Source: Prostheceraeus crozeri (Eukaryota; Platyhelminthes; Polycladida; Euryleptidae). Taken from it: DNA of 64,000 nucleotides. Of this stretch, positions 40,560 to 52,700 are shown piece after piece. Position 1 is the stretch's first letter, and each line of letters begins with the position of its first letter. Below the pieces are notes generated by a model that ran no database searches, was not told the DNA's origin, and worked only from the letters and a program-made list of their open reading frames with translations. The stretch covers positions 788,538 to 852,537 of the forward strand of contig CAJQUW010012972.1 of the NCBI GenBank assembly GCA_907163375.1, in the 5' to 3' direction. The position numbers were made by a program, and so were the translations under genes.

Positions 40560-42130
40560 AGCCGGGCGAGTGGGGAAGGCTAGACATTCGAATAGGTGAC
40601 GAAAGTTGGGCGCATATCAACATATTCTTCCTCACCACTCTCACTGGCTGACGAGGCCGCAGGCGGTTGAACAGCTCGCGCTTGACTTGGTGCCCTACCA
40701 GCGCAGAGATCATGGAGAACACGGCGGAAAGAGAAACCCGTCCCATTTCTTGCACTTTGCCACAACGAAACACTTGTATATTCCGCTTATTTGGCCCTCT
40801 ACCCACTGCCACTATGAACATCTGTGGCCAACCATAGCACAGCCGCCCGCCGAGATATTGGTGGAGGGAGGTGAGATTGAAGTCGTAGCCGAGATCGGCT
40901 TCGTGTTATGTTACTGACAATACGGCTGTCAGTCACGTTCATCCTGATGCCGGCGCAGAAATGAACGCACTTGGCGTGCAGGGCGCTCTCATAACGCAAC
41001 CAACTTGCACGCTGGAATTGGAAGAGCCACATGCTGCTAATCGTTGCCAGCTTGGTGTAATCCACTATTATAAATAACCCGCCGCCGAGTGACATCTTGC
41101 TGGACGGCTAGAAGTGGTGGAGCACCCCTTGTAGATTATCTGGCGCCGGCATAAAGCCAAATGCAGACCGAAAGTCAAATCGCAGTAGGCTATTTCAGCT
41201 GGTGTGACGGAATTACATGCGCCGGGAATGAAGAAGGACGAGGTTGGTGCAGTCATCAATGGTGGAGTGTTCAGCAGTCGAATTGTGATGTGGTGGATAC
41301 GTTGGGGGGCCACAGGCAGATAGCTGATGGGATGAAGCCGGCGCTCCACAATACCGAAGTCGCGCGCTGATTGGTGGACACTTGGTCAATGATGTCAGTT
41401 GTTAGCAAGAGCTCAATCTCCCGCTCATTCAGTCTTGCGGCATTGAACTGTTGGTGGTGACGCCCTCAGAAAAGTGCTCACTCGACACCACATAAAAACC
41501 CAGTTGGGTGGTCAATTGGGCGAAACGGCTAGCTAGTTCTATTTTCACCTGTGTCGTGGCTTCCACTGATTTGAAACATCCGTTGTTCATTTTCTCCATC
41601 TCCTTCAAACACTCTGTGGAGAATTGGCGAGGTTTAAGCGCAGGATCTTTCTTATGCTCTACCAGGACTGTGGTCTCCACCAATTCTGTCAAGTAAATAT
41701 CCACATACCATTCCCAGGGGATGGAACGCTCCCTCTTATTGAGAGACGGAGCTTTGCAAAAGGAGTTTTCCCATAGCTCGCCACCACTGAGCAACGTTTC
41801 CGGGTGCTGGATGGTCATACGAAGGCCCTCGTTCAGGGCCAGCGCTGATTCACGGACAATGATGAAATAGTCCTTAAAAAGCTTCGCACGTAAATGTGGC
41901 CGCATCTTTTCATTCCACACCTTCAGACCTCAAGGGCTCATCATGGCGTTCTTTCAAGATCACGAGTCGGTTACACTTCATCACATCACGGTCAAAAATC
42001 TCGCATTCAAAATCATTCGCAGTCAGTTTCTCGTCGTCTTCAGCGGCTGCATCAACCGCGGGAGACGCTCCCGCAGCACATGCGCATGGTACAGGTAGCC
42101 AAGTAGTCTCGTTTCTTTAACAGAGAGAAT
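40560..42130 (-). pseudogene. GC-rich degraded coding block of unknown family
   Basis: This block is clearly more GC-rich than its flanks and reads as decayed coding sequence on the minus strand. The best-preserved part (41920-41429, 163 aa) includes LRAKLFKDYFIIVRESALAL and RSIPWEWYVDIYLTEL, with helical, acidic/basic character. Upstream sequence back to about 42120 continues in coding style (DDEKLTANDFECEIFDRDVM). Downstream, 41350-40580 gives several shorter frames ending in an acidic SASESGEEEYVDMRPTF. I do not recognise any domain. It could be an old viral or large mobile-element gene; several breaks are evident and I do not try to resolve them. Confidence 0.45.
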
Positions 42131-42461
42131 CATGGCGTATGCCCACTAGATAGCTTCCAAGGCTAAGAGCGAGGCATTCTGCTATAAAGAAGCAATGTGC
42201 ACTACTGCAGTCGCGTAAACAGCTGGTACATTGCATACATTGCAACTGAACACAATTTGTGCAGTTGTTTTTCTTGATCTGTGCAACTGAAAAATTGTAT
42301 TCAGGAAAAGAGGTAAATTAAAAAAGTAGTGGATGTAAAGATGTGATGACAATTGCACAACTCACCTTGCAGTAAGCAAATGTTGAAAATTGAAATTTGG
42401 AAAACGATTGACCCTTATTATTTTCTTGTGTAAAAAGGCTTAGATACTTGCATTATACTCT

Positions 42462-42737
42462 GTGCACATTTGGAGAAATCTGTTCGCCCTTTACATCAAT
42501 GCGCCATTATTTTTGTCTGGAGGCCAAGGTGATGCGGTTCGTTGGTACTGCCACTGCCTCTATGAATTGGGAATTACAAGACTAATACATGCACATGAGG
42601 TTCTGGCAGAGAACATACATGTGCCTATAATTCAAGCAGAGAAACTGCTAGCCAGTCATGAAACAAATCTTGTAGGAGACCGAATTATGGACAAAGAAGG
42701 AAATGTACTAAATGTACATGCATGCCATGACTTGTAA
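42462..42737 (+). CDS. Unrecognised open frame, coding-like
   Basis: This 91-codon frame (with LYINAPLFLSGGQGDAVRWY and LAENIHVPIIQAEKLLASHE) has amino-acid use like real protein rather than random AT-rich sequence. No start context, splice sites or homology settle it; it may be an exon or a piece of an old element. A repeat shared with the 48.9-kb region begins 58 bp after its stop. Confidence 0.3.
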   Translation: MHIWRNLFALYINAPLFLSGGQGDAVRWYCHCLYELGITRLIHAHEVLAENIHVPIIQAEKLLASHETNLVGDRIMDKEGNVLNVHACHDL

Positions 42738-42794
42738 CTTGTAAGTTTTGCATGCTGCATACGAACCATCTAGCTCAAAGGTAGGCAAACCATA

Positions 42795-42903
42795 GAGTGG
42801 GGATATATAGGTAGAGTGTCGACTCAAAAAATGTATCTGTATATAGTGAAAATTTTTAAATGAGAAGATTCAGTTTTTTGCGGAGATTTCCTATAATTCA
42901 CAA
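42795..42903. repeat. Dispersed ~105-bp repeat (copy 1)
   Basis: Contains GTAGAGTGTCGACTCAAAA and GATTCAGTTTTTTGCGGA. It recurs inverted at 48848-48952 with about 85% identity by eye. Probably the end of an unidentified mobile element. Confidence 0.7.
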
Positions 42904-42965
42904 AACTGAAATTAATATTAGTCTTGTTTACTTACTACACTTGGGTAGATGGCAACTGCCAACTA

Positions 42966-43844
42966 CACTGTAAATCGCTGGATACGAAAATTACATACAA
43001 ACATATACCAAATTCACATACAATTTGAAACTAACATTTGATAAGAGATCCTCGTATGTTTACAGAGATCTGGTATGTTTTTCATACGAAATCTCACTTA
43101 CTTTCGTATGTGAATGGTATGCAGCGATACGAACGATTCTATCTGTGATTGGCTGTTTTGCAATGAAATGCGAGTTGTTGGTATGTTTTACTCGTATATA
43201 CGAGACCCGATGCAAATTCGTCCTGATTCGTACGTCTCTGACATAAACAGCTTTAAGGCACATAGTAAAAATATATATATTACATTCTACGTCAAATAGC
43301 TTTTTTCGGTTATACCAGTCGTGAATATTTCTTTTTGATTGTGTGGTATTTAACTAGATTAGATTTATTGTGAATTTTATACTCTACGAGTATGTCTTCG
43401 TTGCTACTTGTCTAGTAACATTAACAGGACGCGTATTTAGCTCTACTTTATGAACCAAGTTGTTTGACATCATTTCATTCGAACGATATCTTTCGTGCAA
43501 CCATGTCGACTTATATATTTTTTGCGTTTTGCGTTCATGACCTAGACTTGCATGTATTAAAGTCGAATTCAGTATTGCAAGTTTGACTCTTGAATGTCAT
43601 TATCTTACTACTTGCAAAACAGCAGTAACTTTAGTGTGATCTTTATTCACAAAAGGCCTTAAATCAACATACTTCAAACATCATTGATGCTTTCTTTGAC
43701 ATTGTGCTGGTATGGCTTTAGTATGTACAGCACACCACATTTGAAATAGCATGCGAAGACCATGCAAATAGATACAGAAATAGACCAAAAGCATATTTTG
43801 GCATGCATCCTTCGTATGTGATTGGTATTGAACGATTTACAGTG
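42966..43844. mobile_element. 879-bp MITE with CACTGTAAATCG ends
   Basis: Perfect 12-bp inverted ends (CACTGTAAATCG / CGATTTACAGTG) are flanked by TA on both sides, the Tc1/mariner target. Imperfect similarity continues inward (ATACxAAAxTxACATAC-like). The interior is rich in TCGTATGT/ACATACGA words in both orientations (for example 43049, 43101, 43187). No transposase is present, so it is a miniature non-autonomous element. Confidence 0.7.
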
Positions 43845-43879
43845 TACCCGCAAGCGATCAAGTTTTGATGAAAGGAAGT

Positions 43880-44185
43880 TAATCATAAAGACTTATTGGA
43901 AAGGGGGAAGCATTCAAAGTGCTTTTGAAATGTGGAATGAGATTTCAGATCCACTAGCATCTTCAAGATTCGTGATAAATTTGAAGATCTATGAGGCATA
44001 ACTGATGCTCCTCGTTCCGGTCGTCCAAGGACTGCAAGTGCTACTAACGAGAAAGTGAATTATGTTGCGCAGGCATTTGTTGCTAGTCCAGAAAAGTTGT
44101 CACTCAGGGGTTAGAAATATCTTATACAACTGTCCACCGTACTTTGACGGAGCTCAACCTTACTGCACACAGGCCGAGTCCATAG
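43880..44185 (+). pseudogene. Relic of an IS630/mariner-type transposase N-terminus
   Basis: Translated pieces contain ITDAPRSGRPRTASATNEKV, then VAQAFVASPEKLSLRG and a weak LSTVL block. This is the linker and second helix-turn-helix of mariner/IS630-like transposases (usually RSGRPRTxTxEENVxxVxxAFxxSPxxSxR). Several stops interrupt it (for example near 43996 and 44112). The catalytic domain is missing. Confidence 0.6.
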
Positions 44186-44189
44186 ACTT

Positions 44190-45341
44190 TTCCAATGCAA
44201 ATTTGAAAGGCGTCTACACTTCGTTGAGCTTTTCCTTAAACCAGACTAAAGATGATCACTAAGCTATCTATGCAAAAGTTGCCATTCTGTCTATGGTGAA
44301 ACATGGCCTAGTGCACTAGTGCTAGTGTAGTACTAGTGTGACTAGTTTAAGATATCTATGAGTCCACGGGTGAAATAACGAAAATCTATGTTGAAAACAA
44401 GAAGTCTATAAATACATGCGATATATACAAATTTTTGAAACACTCTGTAGGCCTGTATTACAATGTATATTTGAATTTACAGCTAATATACTGCATTTGC
44501 TGAAATGTAATTTGATTTTGTCGCTGGTCTCATTTCAACAAAATTCGATATACCGGTATATGTAATTGGATGCATTTAGGTTGCATTGGTGACTGGAATT
44601 ACTAACAAACTTGTTTGAAGTTTCGCAGAATACTACCGAACATTATATAATCAAATTACATGAATAATTCCTTACAATAACAGGCCTTTATGTCACTAAG
44701 AGATGTAAAATGACTTGCAATTCACGATGTAAAATGTAGGCCTACTCATGGCAGAGTTAATTTTTTCCAGAAGTCTATCACTGAATGCTAATTCATATTT
44801 CTACACATACAAACTATGGACCACTCTTTGTCTTGAGCATTTAACAAATTAATAAGCTGTAACTGACGTTTGTAGAAATTTGTTTTCAAATAAATATCAG
44901 ACCTGAAAATCAAAACAAACAAGGTTATTTGCAGTTAAAATCTCACTCAATAATGTATCGTACTCAGCTATAGCTTTGAAACAACGTTAGTGAAAATTCA
45001 GAACTGTAAGTTACTTTGTTATTGCTTTAGACCACTAAATATTTCGTAGCATGAACCTCTTGACAAATGCCAAATTCATCGTAGTATAATGAAACTTCAG
45101 TGCGTGTGTTATTAGGTATTCAATTCTTTTTGTGTTTGGCATTACATGTAAATTGACAGGAATCCCTTGAATGATGGGAACTTATCTGGAAATTGTATCT
45201 GAAATGCACTATTTTCTAATTCGATTGATCAAACAGCATGCACTATAAATTGCCATCAATTTCACTCCGTTTCAATTTCATTCCGTATTATCAATTGCTA
45301 TAAATTTCATTCCGTTTCAATTTCATTCCGATGAAGGAAGA
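44190..45341. other. Intergenic host DNA with short CCGTTTCAATTTCATT repeats
   Basis: AT-rich, no gene seen. At 45265-45332 the word TTTCATTCCGTTTCAA and relatives occur several times just before the retroelement remnant. Confidence 0.5.
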
Positions 45342-47803
45342 ATGAAGAAGAAAAAGCTTGAACAAGATTGTGTAATTTTGGCAAATGTGGACTTACCGCA
45401 CAACAAGGAAAATGCGACACTATCACACCTGGAAGGAGCAATTGATGTAGTTATTTCAGATGCCAGACGACATTGGGAAGAAAATTACAATGCTACCGGA
45501 GTAAATGGAACTGACAATGAGCGTATTATACGTCAAAACTTGTCAAATGGAGATTCAAATCGTGTTGCATCAGCCGCTACCTTTGCTTCTGGAACCGGCC
45601 CTCATCAAATTTTGTCGTGTGAAGAGATAAGTAGGCCTATAAATCATATCATCCCTGCAAAAGATATTACTTGGGGTGAATTGAAGGGGAAAGATGCAAT
45701 CAAAGAAGAGCTACTGAAATGCTACAATAAGATCACAAGATGGAATAAAAATATATTTGTACCAACAAAAGGAAAGGCTGGAAATACTTTGATTGTAGAG
45801 CTATGTCGAATTCTGAATTTGTTTGCCTATAAGACAGCGTGGGAAGGCATAGCAATGTTGTTGGTTCACGTTGCCGTACCACCTATGTTGCAAAAACCTT
45901 GAGTTAATCAACAAGCAAATTCTAAATTTCTATTGACCAGACTGGAGAAATGGAAAAGGGGTGACATCAAATCTCTTATATCAGAAGCAAGTGAAATACA
46001 AAAGGAAATTAAATATGCCAAATATTCTGGAAGTACCAGCATAGAAAGAAAATTCTGTCAGCTAATGCAAAACGGAAAAGTTGCGCAAGCAATGAAACTC
46101 ATCAATTTAGATGACAATATTACTGGCGTTCACAGTATGACGAAAAAAAGTCAAGGAAATTTGGTGGAGAAACATCCTAGAGCTAAACCAGCGAATGAAG
46201 ATGTATTAATTTCCAATGTTGAAACAGCATTTGAAGTGATAATGTTTGAAGAAATGGATCTCACTATGGTTCAAAATGCAGCAAAAGGAGTTCCGGGTTC
46301 CGGAGGACCTACGCAAGTTGACACTGATTGCTGGAGAACTTTATTGTGTTCAAAAATGTTTGGAATGGCTTCAGTCAATTTATGTCAAGCAGTTGCGGAT
46401 ACAGCAAAGAGATTATGTACAGAATCGATCGATCCAGATTATCTTGTGGAATATCAGGCATGCTGAATGAAAGTCCTTGATAAGAACCCAGGCATCCGAC
46501 CGATTGTTATTGGGGAAGTCCTCAGAAGGATAATTGGTAAGATGGTCACTTGGACCTTAAAATCAGATGCTCAAGAAGCAGCAGGTCCACTTCAAACTTG
46601 TGCGGGCACTAAGAATAGAAGCTTCCATTCACGCTGCTGAAATGATGTTCTCCGATTCTGATACTGAAACCATCTAAATGGTGGATGCCTCAAACGCGTT
46701 TAACTCAATGAATCGTGAGTCTGCCCAACATAACATCAAAACAATTTGTCCTCCATTCCATACATATCTATCGAACACATATCAGAAACCGGCAAAGCTT
46801 TTCTATAAGACGATGAATACCGAAGAAATTCTTTTAACATCAGAAGAGGATTGTACACAGGGAGATCCATGTGCGATGCCATTCTATGCATCAGGCATCT
46901 CACCCTTACTGAAGGAGTTATCCGAAATTATATGTGATGACAAAGAAAAGCAAATATGGTATGCTGATGTCAGTTGCTGCTTGGGAAAGAAAGAAAAAAT
47001 TAAGCTATGGTGGGAATATTTGTTCAAAAGGGGACCTTCTTACGGATACTTTCCAAGTCATGATAAGACAGCTCTTTTGATCAAGAATGAAATTGACTTG
47101 GAATACGCTAAAATCACTTTTGAAAATTACAGCATGCAAATAATTAATCTGGTGGAAGATACCTAGGAGCAGCTGCTTTAGGTGACAATCAATTCAAAGC
47201 ATCGTATGTCAAGAAGAATGTCGACAAATGGATAGTAGATGTGGAGCTAATGTCCAAAATAGCAGCAGATGACCCACAAGCGGCACTATGTGGTTTCACA
47301 AAAGGCTTTTGTAATCGTTCGACATTTCTACAAAGAATTGAGTTGGTATATTAGGTGGAGTGGTAACTCCGCATTTATTAAATCCCTAATGTGTATACTC
47401 TTTTGATTTTATTAAATGAACTTGAGGGGTATATAGTTGGCAATTATTTTCAAAAAAGCCCATGAATATTTAATTTAAATATTTAGAGAAAGGGCCAAAA
47501 TGTTGTCATTAATTTATTGTTTTCCCGATATATTTCGCTGGCCAACAGACATCGTGATCACGGCTGTAGAAAAAGAAGGTTTAATTTTTCAAAGTTATCT
47601 AGTCCTCGATGTTAAAAACTATGTTACTTGTTTATCAAGATATCCTAGATCACATCATCCCACGCATTGCTTAAAATGAACTTCACCTTGTTTCCACTTC
47701 TATGATGTCTGCTCCATATTGCCTCCTTTACCACTCTGCTTTTATAATTACTTTCTTTGTCAATGATATGTAATGGCTTGAGGCGGGAGACGCATAATGA
47801 ATA

Positions 47804-48124
47804 AAAGGAAAACGTCACAAATCTCTCCCGAAATTTATATAATGCCGAATAAACACAAAGGTTTAAGTAAAAATATAATACAGGTAAAATCGGCAAACGT
47901 TTCGCGTCCAGACGCTTGGTCACTGCCTTACTAAAGTAAGTAACTATTAGTTACTACTATAGTTAGTTACTTACTATCACTTAGTTATTACTATAGTAAG
48001 GCAGTGACCAAGCGTCTGGACGCGAAACGTTTGCCGATTTTACCTGTATTATATTTTTACTTAAACCTTTGTGTTTATTCGGCATTATGTATATTTCGGG
48101 AGAGATTTGTGACGTTTTCCTTTT
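47804..48124. repeat. Foldback element: 131-bp arms around a 59-bp spacer
   Basis: Arms 47804-47934 and 47994-48124 are inverted copies with only a few mismatches (for example the ATTTATATAATGCC region). The spacer is made of alternating TTAGTTACT/AGTAACTA-type words and could itself pair. The sequence would form a long stem in single-stranded DNA or RNA. GTCAATGAT occurs both just right of the foldback (48125) and 45 bp to its left (47760). Confidence 0.88.
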
Positions 48125-48847
48125 GTCAATGATTTTCCTAGAACTCCAATTGAACTGATGGTCTTCGTTTACGATGTGATTGGATATTTCTAAATGCGTG
48201 TCAAAAAAAAATAGTTGGTAATTGTTGCCAAATGTAAGACATGCAAATTTTTGCAGTTTTCAAGAAATTGCCACGAAATTGAGTGATCATGATTGCAATG
48301 CAGAAGGAATGATAGTATTTTACAGATTCTCAGTGTCATGACAGCCTTGGAGATTTAATGTTTGTTAAACTAGCAATTCGATGGGTTCCCATTACTTTCA
48401 TGCTCAACCTCAAGAGTTATCCGAGTTCTTAAGCGTGATCCCATCAGAGGCAACCTGCTAATGGCAGAGCAAAATCACATAATCAAAGACAATGATTTGA
48501 ATTAACTTTGAAAGTAAATGGGTCCACATCACCATTCAAGAAATGAAACATGAATTAAGTGAATCATAAAATCATGCCAGTGAAAATTGAATTAAAAACT
48601 TGAAATTTCAGCCATGAAAGCACGAATAATATCGTGACTTTTTCATGAAGACTTCCATTATAATACGGATCATGAAATTCCCTTGATAATCAGCTTAATA
48701 GCAAGGATGCTTATTAGCAAATATTCATTCCTTTTGATATCCAATTTGAATCATACTACTTATGTAGGGATGTCATCTCGGTAGTATATAAATTTGCAAA
48801 ATATTGACTTTTTTGAAACTGCTCAAATAATTTTTTGGACCACGGGA

Positions 48848-48952
48848 ACGTAATTTCCGCAAAAAACTGAATCTTTTCATTTAAAATTTTTTACTGTATA
48901 CAGATACTTCTTTTGAGTCGACACTCTACCTGTATATCCCTACTCTATGCTA
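48848..48952. repeat. Dispersed ~105-bp repeat (copy 2, inverted)
   Basis: Inverted relative of 42795-42903, containing TCCGCAAAAAACTGAATC and TTTGAGTCGACACTCTAC. It lies at the right edge of the insertion in the retroelement. Confidence 0.7.
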
Positions 48953-50099
48953 CAAAGAAGTAATGGTGGGATGAAAGAATTATTTCAGCCATTGAAAATA
49001 AAATTGGAGACGCTTTCATACCGGCAATTGCAGGTAAACCTGTATCCGATTTGGAAAAACGAATCATAACTCCCGTCACGCTATGGTGGACTTAGCATTA
49101 CAAATCCCACTGCGTCATCGAACAGAGAATATTCGGCATCATCAAATATTGCGGAACCTTTTGACTCGCATACTTTGCCAACAAGAAAGATATTTTGAAA
49201 GTCTTAATTGTCAAGAAATTCAAGATGCAAAGATAAAAATGAAAAGTGACAAAGAAAGGTTTTGTAAAAGAGAACTGAGTGATATAATGGATGAGGAGAA
49301 AATGAGGGTAGCATTAAAACTTGCAAGTGAAAAAGGAGCATGTGTCTGACTTTCGGCATTACCTATACGGTCTCTCAGATATTGTCTCAACAAAAATGAG
49401 TTTAAAGATGCTATCCGGCTTAGATACAATTGGAGCATATCTGATATTCCAAGTTATTATGTATGCGGTGCCAAGAACGATGCTTGCCATTCAATTAATT
49501 ATAAAAAGGGAGGATTTGTTTCTTTACGCCACGATGTTTTTCGGGATACTGAAGCTGATTTCCTTCGTGAGATATGCAAGAATGTGGTAACTGAGCCGAA
49601 ACTGATGCAGACCAGTTTGTTCAATCCGGCAACCTTGAGGAAATGGCTCGATTAGACACATCTGCAGTTGGAGTTTGGGGAAGACTTGAAAAAACTTACT
49701 TTGATGTAAGGATAACCAACCCTAACTCACCAACTTATAAAAACAAACAACTAAAACAGATATTTAAACAACACGAAGAAGAGAAGAAGCGCAAATATGA
49801 AGAACGTATTTTGCATATTGAGAAGATCTCATTCGTCCATTTGACATTTGCCAATACAGGAGCGGTTGGACCGGCAACAACAATTTTTCATAAGAGGTTG
49901 GCAAGTCTCATGTCTTGGAAATACAATGAGAGGTATGCAGACGTAATGGGACACATCAGGAGAAAAATTATTTGTGCGTTGATCAAAAGTGTTTTGATTT
50001 CTTTGCACGGTTACAAAGGTGGAGAGCATGTGGAAACATCCCTTTCTGAAATTTCTTTTAATTTTATACCTGCATTTTCTCATTATGAAAACTTTTAGT

Positions 50100-51060
50100 T
50101 AATTCATGTACATGTAATTGATGCATAATGCGTATTGATCCTGCTGTAACTGTTGGTTTTCAGAATATGATTTTCTCGTTTTCTTCTTTTGTCTTTTATT
50201 TCACTCCGTTTGATATCAATATAAAGTATCAACTGATTATTGTTGATTATTACAAAAATGTGAGTAATCAAACAAAAGCGCAATGTATGTTGCATGAAGC
50301 ATTGATAATTACTACAAAATCAGTTTCCATCACAACTTGTCCCAATTATGTCAATAACCATCTGTACAGCGTATGGCACATGTATACATCCATCTCGCGC
50401 AATTATCAATCTCATAGACCGACACACAACGACGAATTGAGAGTGGGCTACACACAGAGATAGATTCATCTTCGTGTGGGTTGCTCTAGAGCGGACATTA
50501 TCCTATCCCAACCATTGTATGCAGTGGCAACAAGCGATAGAAAATGACACAGATATTCGTCTCTCTAGGCATTCAGATATTCTAGGCCTGTCAAACGAAA
50601 GTACCTACCTATCTTTGACTCAATTTTTCTTAGTGATAAATTAGTCAAATGGAAATATTTTTCACACAGTTCGACTCCTAACATTCTAAATTTACTGACC
50701 ATGTACGTTCAATGTGGCGTCAGTCTTCTGCACACCCGGCGGGAACAGCCAGCCATAAAACGAAAAAAATGCGAACCCTTAAACATTTGCAATTTTGGAA
50801 AGCTCGCATGTCAGATGCCATTTATGCCAGTCATCAAAATCATGTATGAGCTATTGCCAGATTATGACATCATCCTTCAAAATGGCCGCCATGATTATAA
50901 AAATGGGCTATATCTCGAAAATTAATTATTTTCAGGCCCACTGTATTACGAGCAGATATAAAGTCGACCAATTTCTTTCATTTGAGACTGATTTCATGCC
51001 AATCTGTTATACATATGTCAAATAATTACGTCATTATTCATGAGTAGTAAGGAAGTGACA
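50100..51060. other. Intergenic, no gene seen
   Basis: Open frames here are short and unsupported. The base composition rises in GC toward the following tandem array. Confidence 0.45.
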
Positions 51061-51064
51061 AACA

Positions 51065-52700
51065 CCAGACAGCGCAAGATGGCCGCCATCGCTGACGTCC
51101 CCCCCTCCCCCTCCCCCTCCCCTCCCCCTCCCCTCCCCCTTCCCTCTGGAACGGCAGAGTGTCGTGGTCGGCCGCCGTGGTGCTTCGGGTCTGAGTGTCG
51201 TGGTGGACTTGGGCGACCGCCAGGATTTGTCTTGAGGCTATAGTGTGTGATGTTTTTCGTGCTGAATGTTGGGTTGTAAAATGGGCTGTTTCGAGTGGAA
51301 GGAGTGGTCGGATGAGAAAACGGAGGCCGGATTCGTATTCAGCGTGAAATTCTGCATCGGTTTCAAGTTTCAAGTCAAATCGGAGAGAAAAAATTTTCGC
51401 TGACGAACCCCCCTCCCCTCCCCCTCCCCCTCCCCCTCCCCCCCCCTCTGGACAGCTCGCTTCGATTTTGGCTTCCAGTGGACGGAATTTGTCGTGCGAT
51501 AGCTCGTTTGAAAGCTAAGAGTGAGACAAATTCACTGAAAGAATCGGCTTGTTCCTATCTGTCTTCGTTTAGATGTCAGACGCCATTTAAGATTTTGGGA
51601 CATTGGCGAAAAACGACAGAGTTAGAATTTGGGACGTTTTGGGCTGTAGCTTCAAAACGAAGCATCGGATTGGAAAACGGATTTCAGATTTGGAATCAGC
51701 GTGAAATTCTCTATCTGTATGGTGAGTTTCAAGTCAATCGGCGAGAAAAAATTTTCAACATTTTTCGAAAAAACGACAGAGTTAGAATTTGGGACGTTTT
51801 GGTGTGTAGCGCCCAAACGAACCATCGGATGAGAAAACGGAGGCCGGATTCGGATTCAGCGTGAAATTCTGCATCGGTATGGTGAGTTTCAAGTCAATCG
51901 GAGAGAAAAAATTTTCGCTGACGTCCCCCCCTCTCTGGACAGCTCGCTTCGATCTTTGCTTCTAGTGGACGGATTTTGTCGTGCCATAGCTCGTTTGAAA
52001 GCTAAGAGTGAGACAAATTCACTGAAAGAATCGGCTTGTTCCTATCTGTCTTCGTTTAGATGTGAGACGCCATTTAAGATTTTGGGACATTGGCGAAAAA
52101 ACGACAGAGTTAGAATTTGGGACGTTTTGGTGTGTAGCGCCCAAACGAACCATCGGATGAGAAAACGGAGGCCGGATTCGGATTCAGCGTGAAATTCTGC
52201 ATCGGTATGGTGAGTTTCAAGTCAATCGGAGAGAAAAAATTTTCGCTGACGTCCCCCCCCCTCCCCCTCCCCCTCCCCCTCCTCTGGACAGCTCGCTTCG
52301 ATCTTGGCTTCTAGTGGACGGATTTTGTCGTGCCATAGCTCGTTTGAAAGCTAAGAGTGAGACAAATTCACTGAAACAAACGGCTTGTTCATATCTGTCT
52401 TCGTTTAGATGTGAGACGCCATTTAAGATTTTGGGACATTGGCGAAAAACGACAGAGTTAGAATTTGGGACGTTTTGGGCTGTAGCTTCAAAACGAAGCA
52501 TCGGATTGGAAAACGGATTTCAGATTTGGAATCAGCGTGAAATTCTCTATCTGTATGGTGAGTTTCAAGGCAATCGGCGAGAAAAAATTTTCAACATTTT
52601 TCGAAAAACGACAGAGTTAGAATTTTTGCGATGGCTGCCTACTGTAGAGCCAAAACGAAGCATCGGATGGGAAAACGGAGGCCAGATTCGGATTTAGCGT
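51065..52700. repeat. Large tandem units separated by C-rich tracts
   Basis: A block starting CTCGCTTCGAT and containing GTCGTGCNATAGCTCGTTTG occurs three times (about 51450, 51945, 52290). A second block (CGGAGGCCGGATTCG to AAAAATTTTCGCTGACG) occurs at 51320, 51835 and 52165, with a partial one at 52676. Spacings of about 495 and 345 bp show unequal unit lengths. Each second block leads into a CCCCCTCCCC tract (51098-51146, 51408-51445, 51924-51933, 52248-52284). Frames through the units stay open for up to 128 codons, but I regard them as repeat by-products. The array ends about 115 bp before the first TATA promoter of the cluster and could be its upstream control region. Confidence 0.75.

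Larger units (their letters stand above)
47353..48975. mobile_element. Unidentified insertion inside the retroelement
   Basis: RT-element similarity stops near 47350 and resumes near 48985, so about 1.6 kb of foreign DNA separates them. Its right margin carries the ~105-bp repeat seen inverted at 42795-42903. A foldback unit (47804-48124) sits within. I find no clear inverted ends or target duplication for the whole, so exact borders are approximate. Confidence 0.6.
45342..50098 (+). mobile_element. Broken RT-bearing retroelement with a 1.6-kb insertion
   Basis: Parts in order: an N-terminal unassigned region (45342-46060); a region with HSMTKKSQ and NAAKGVPGSGGPTQVD (46100-46466); an RT core (46470-47340) with LLVDASNAFNSMNR-like and TQGDP and WYAD motifs; and, after an insertion, a C-terminal region (48985-50098) with ARLDTSAVGVWGRLEKTYFD and PNSPTYKNKQLKQIF. 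I know this RT family from cnidarian, sponge and molluscan genomes as frequent full-length repeats, but I cannot place it firmly (LINE versus DIRS-like). I see no LTRs. About eight or more breaks plus the insertion make it a fossil of moderate age. Confidence 0.75.

Noticed and set aside
51478-52697. 128- and 127-codon open frames in the tandem array
   Set aside because: The frames follow the repeat units and share their sequence only because the DNA is tandemly repeated. Different units give different frames and ends, and no domain is visible.
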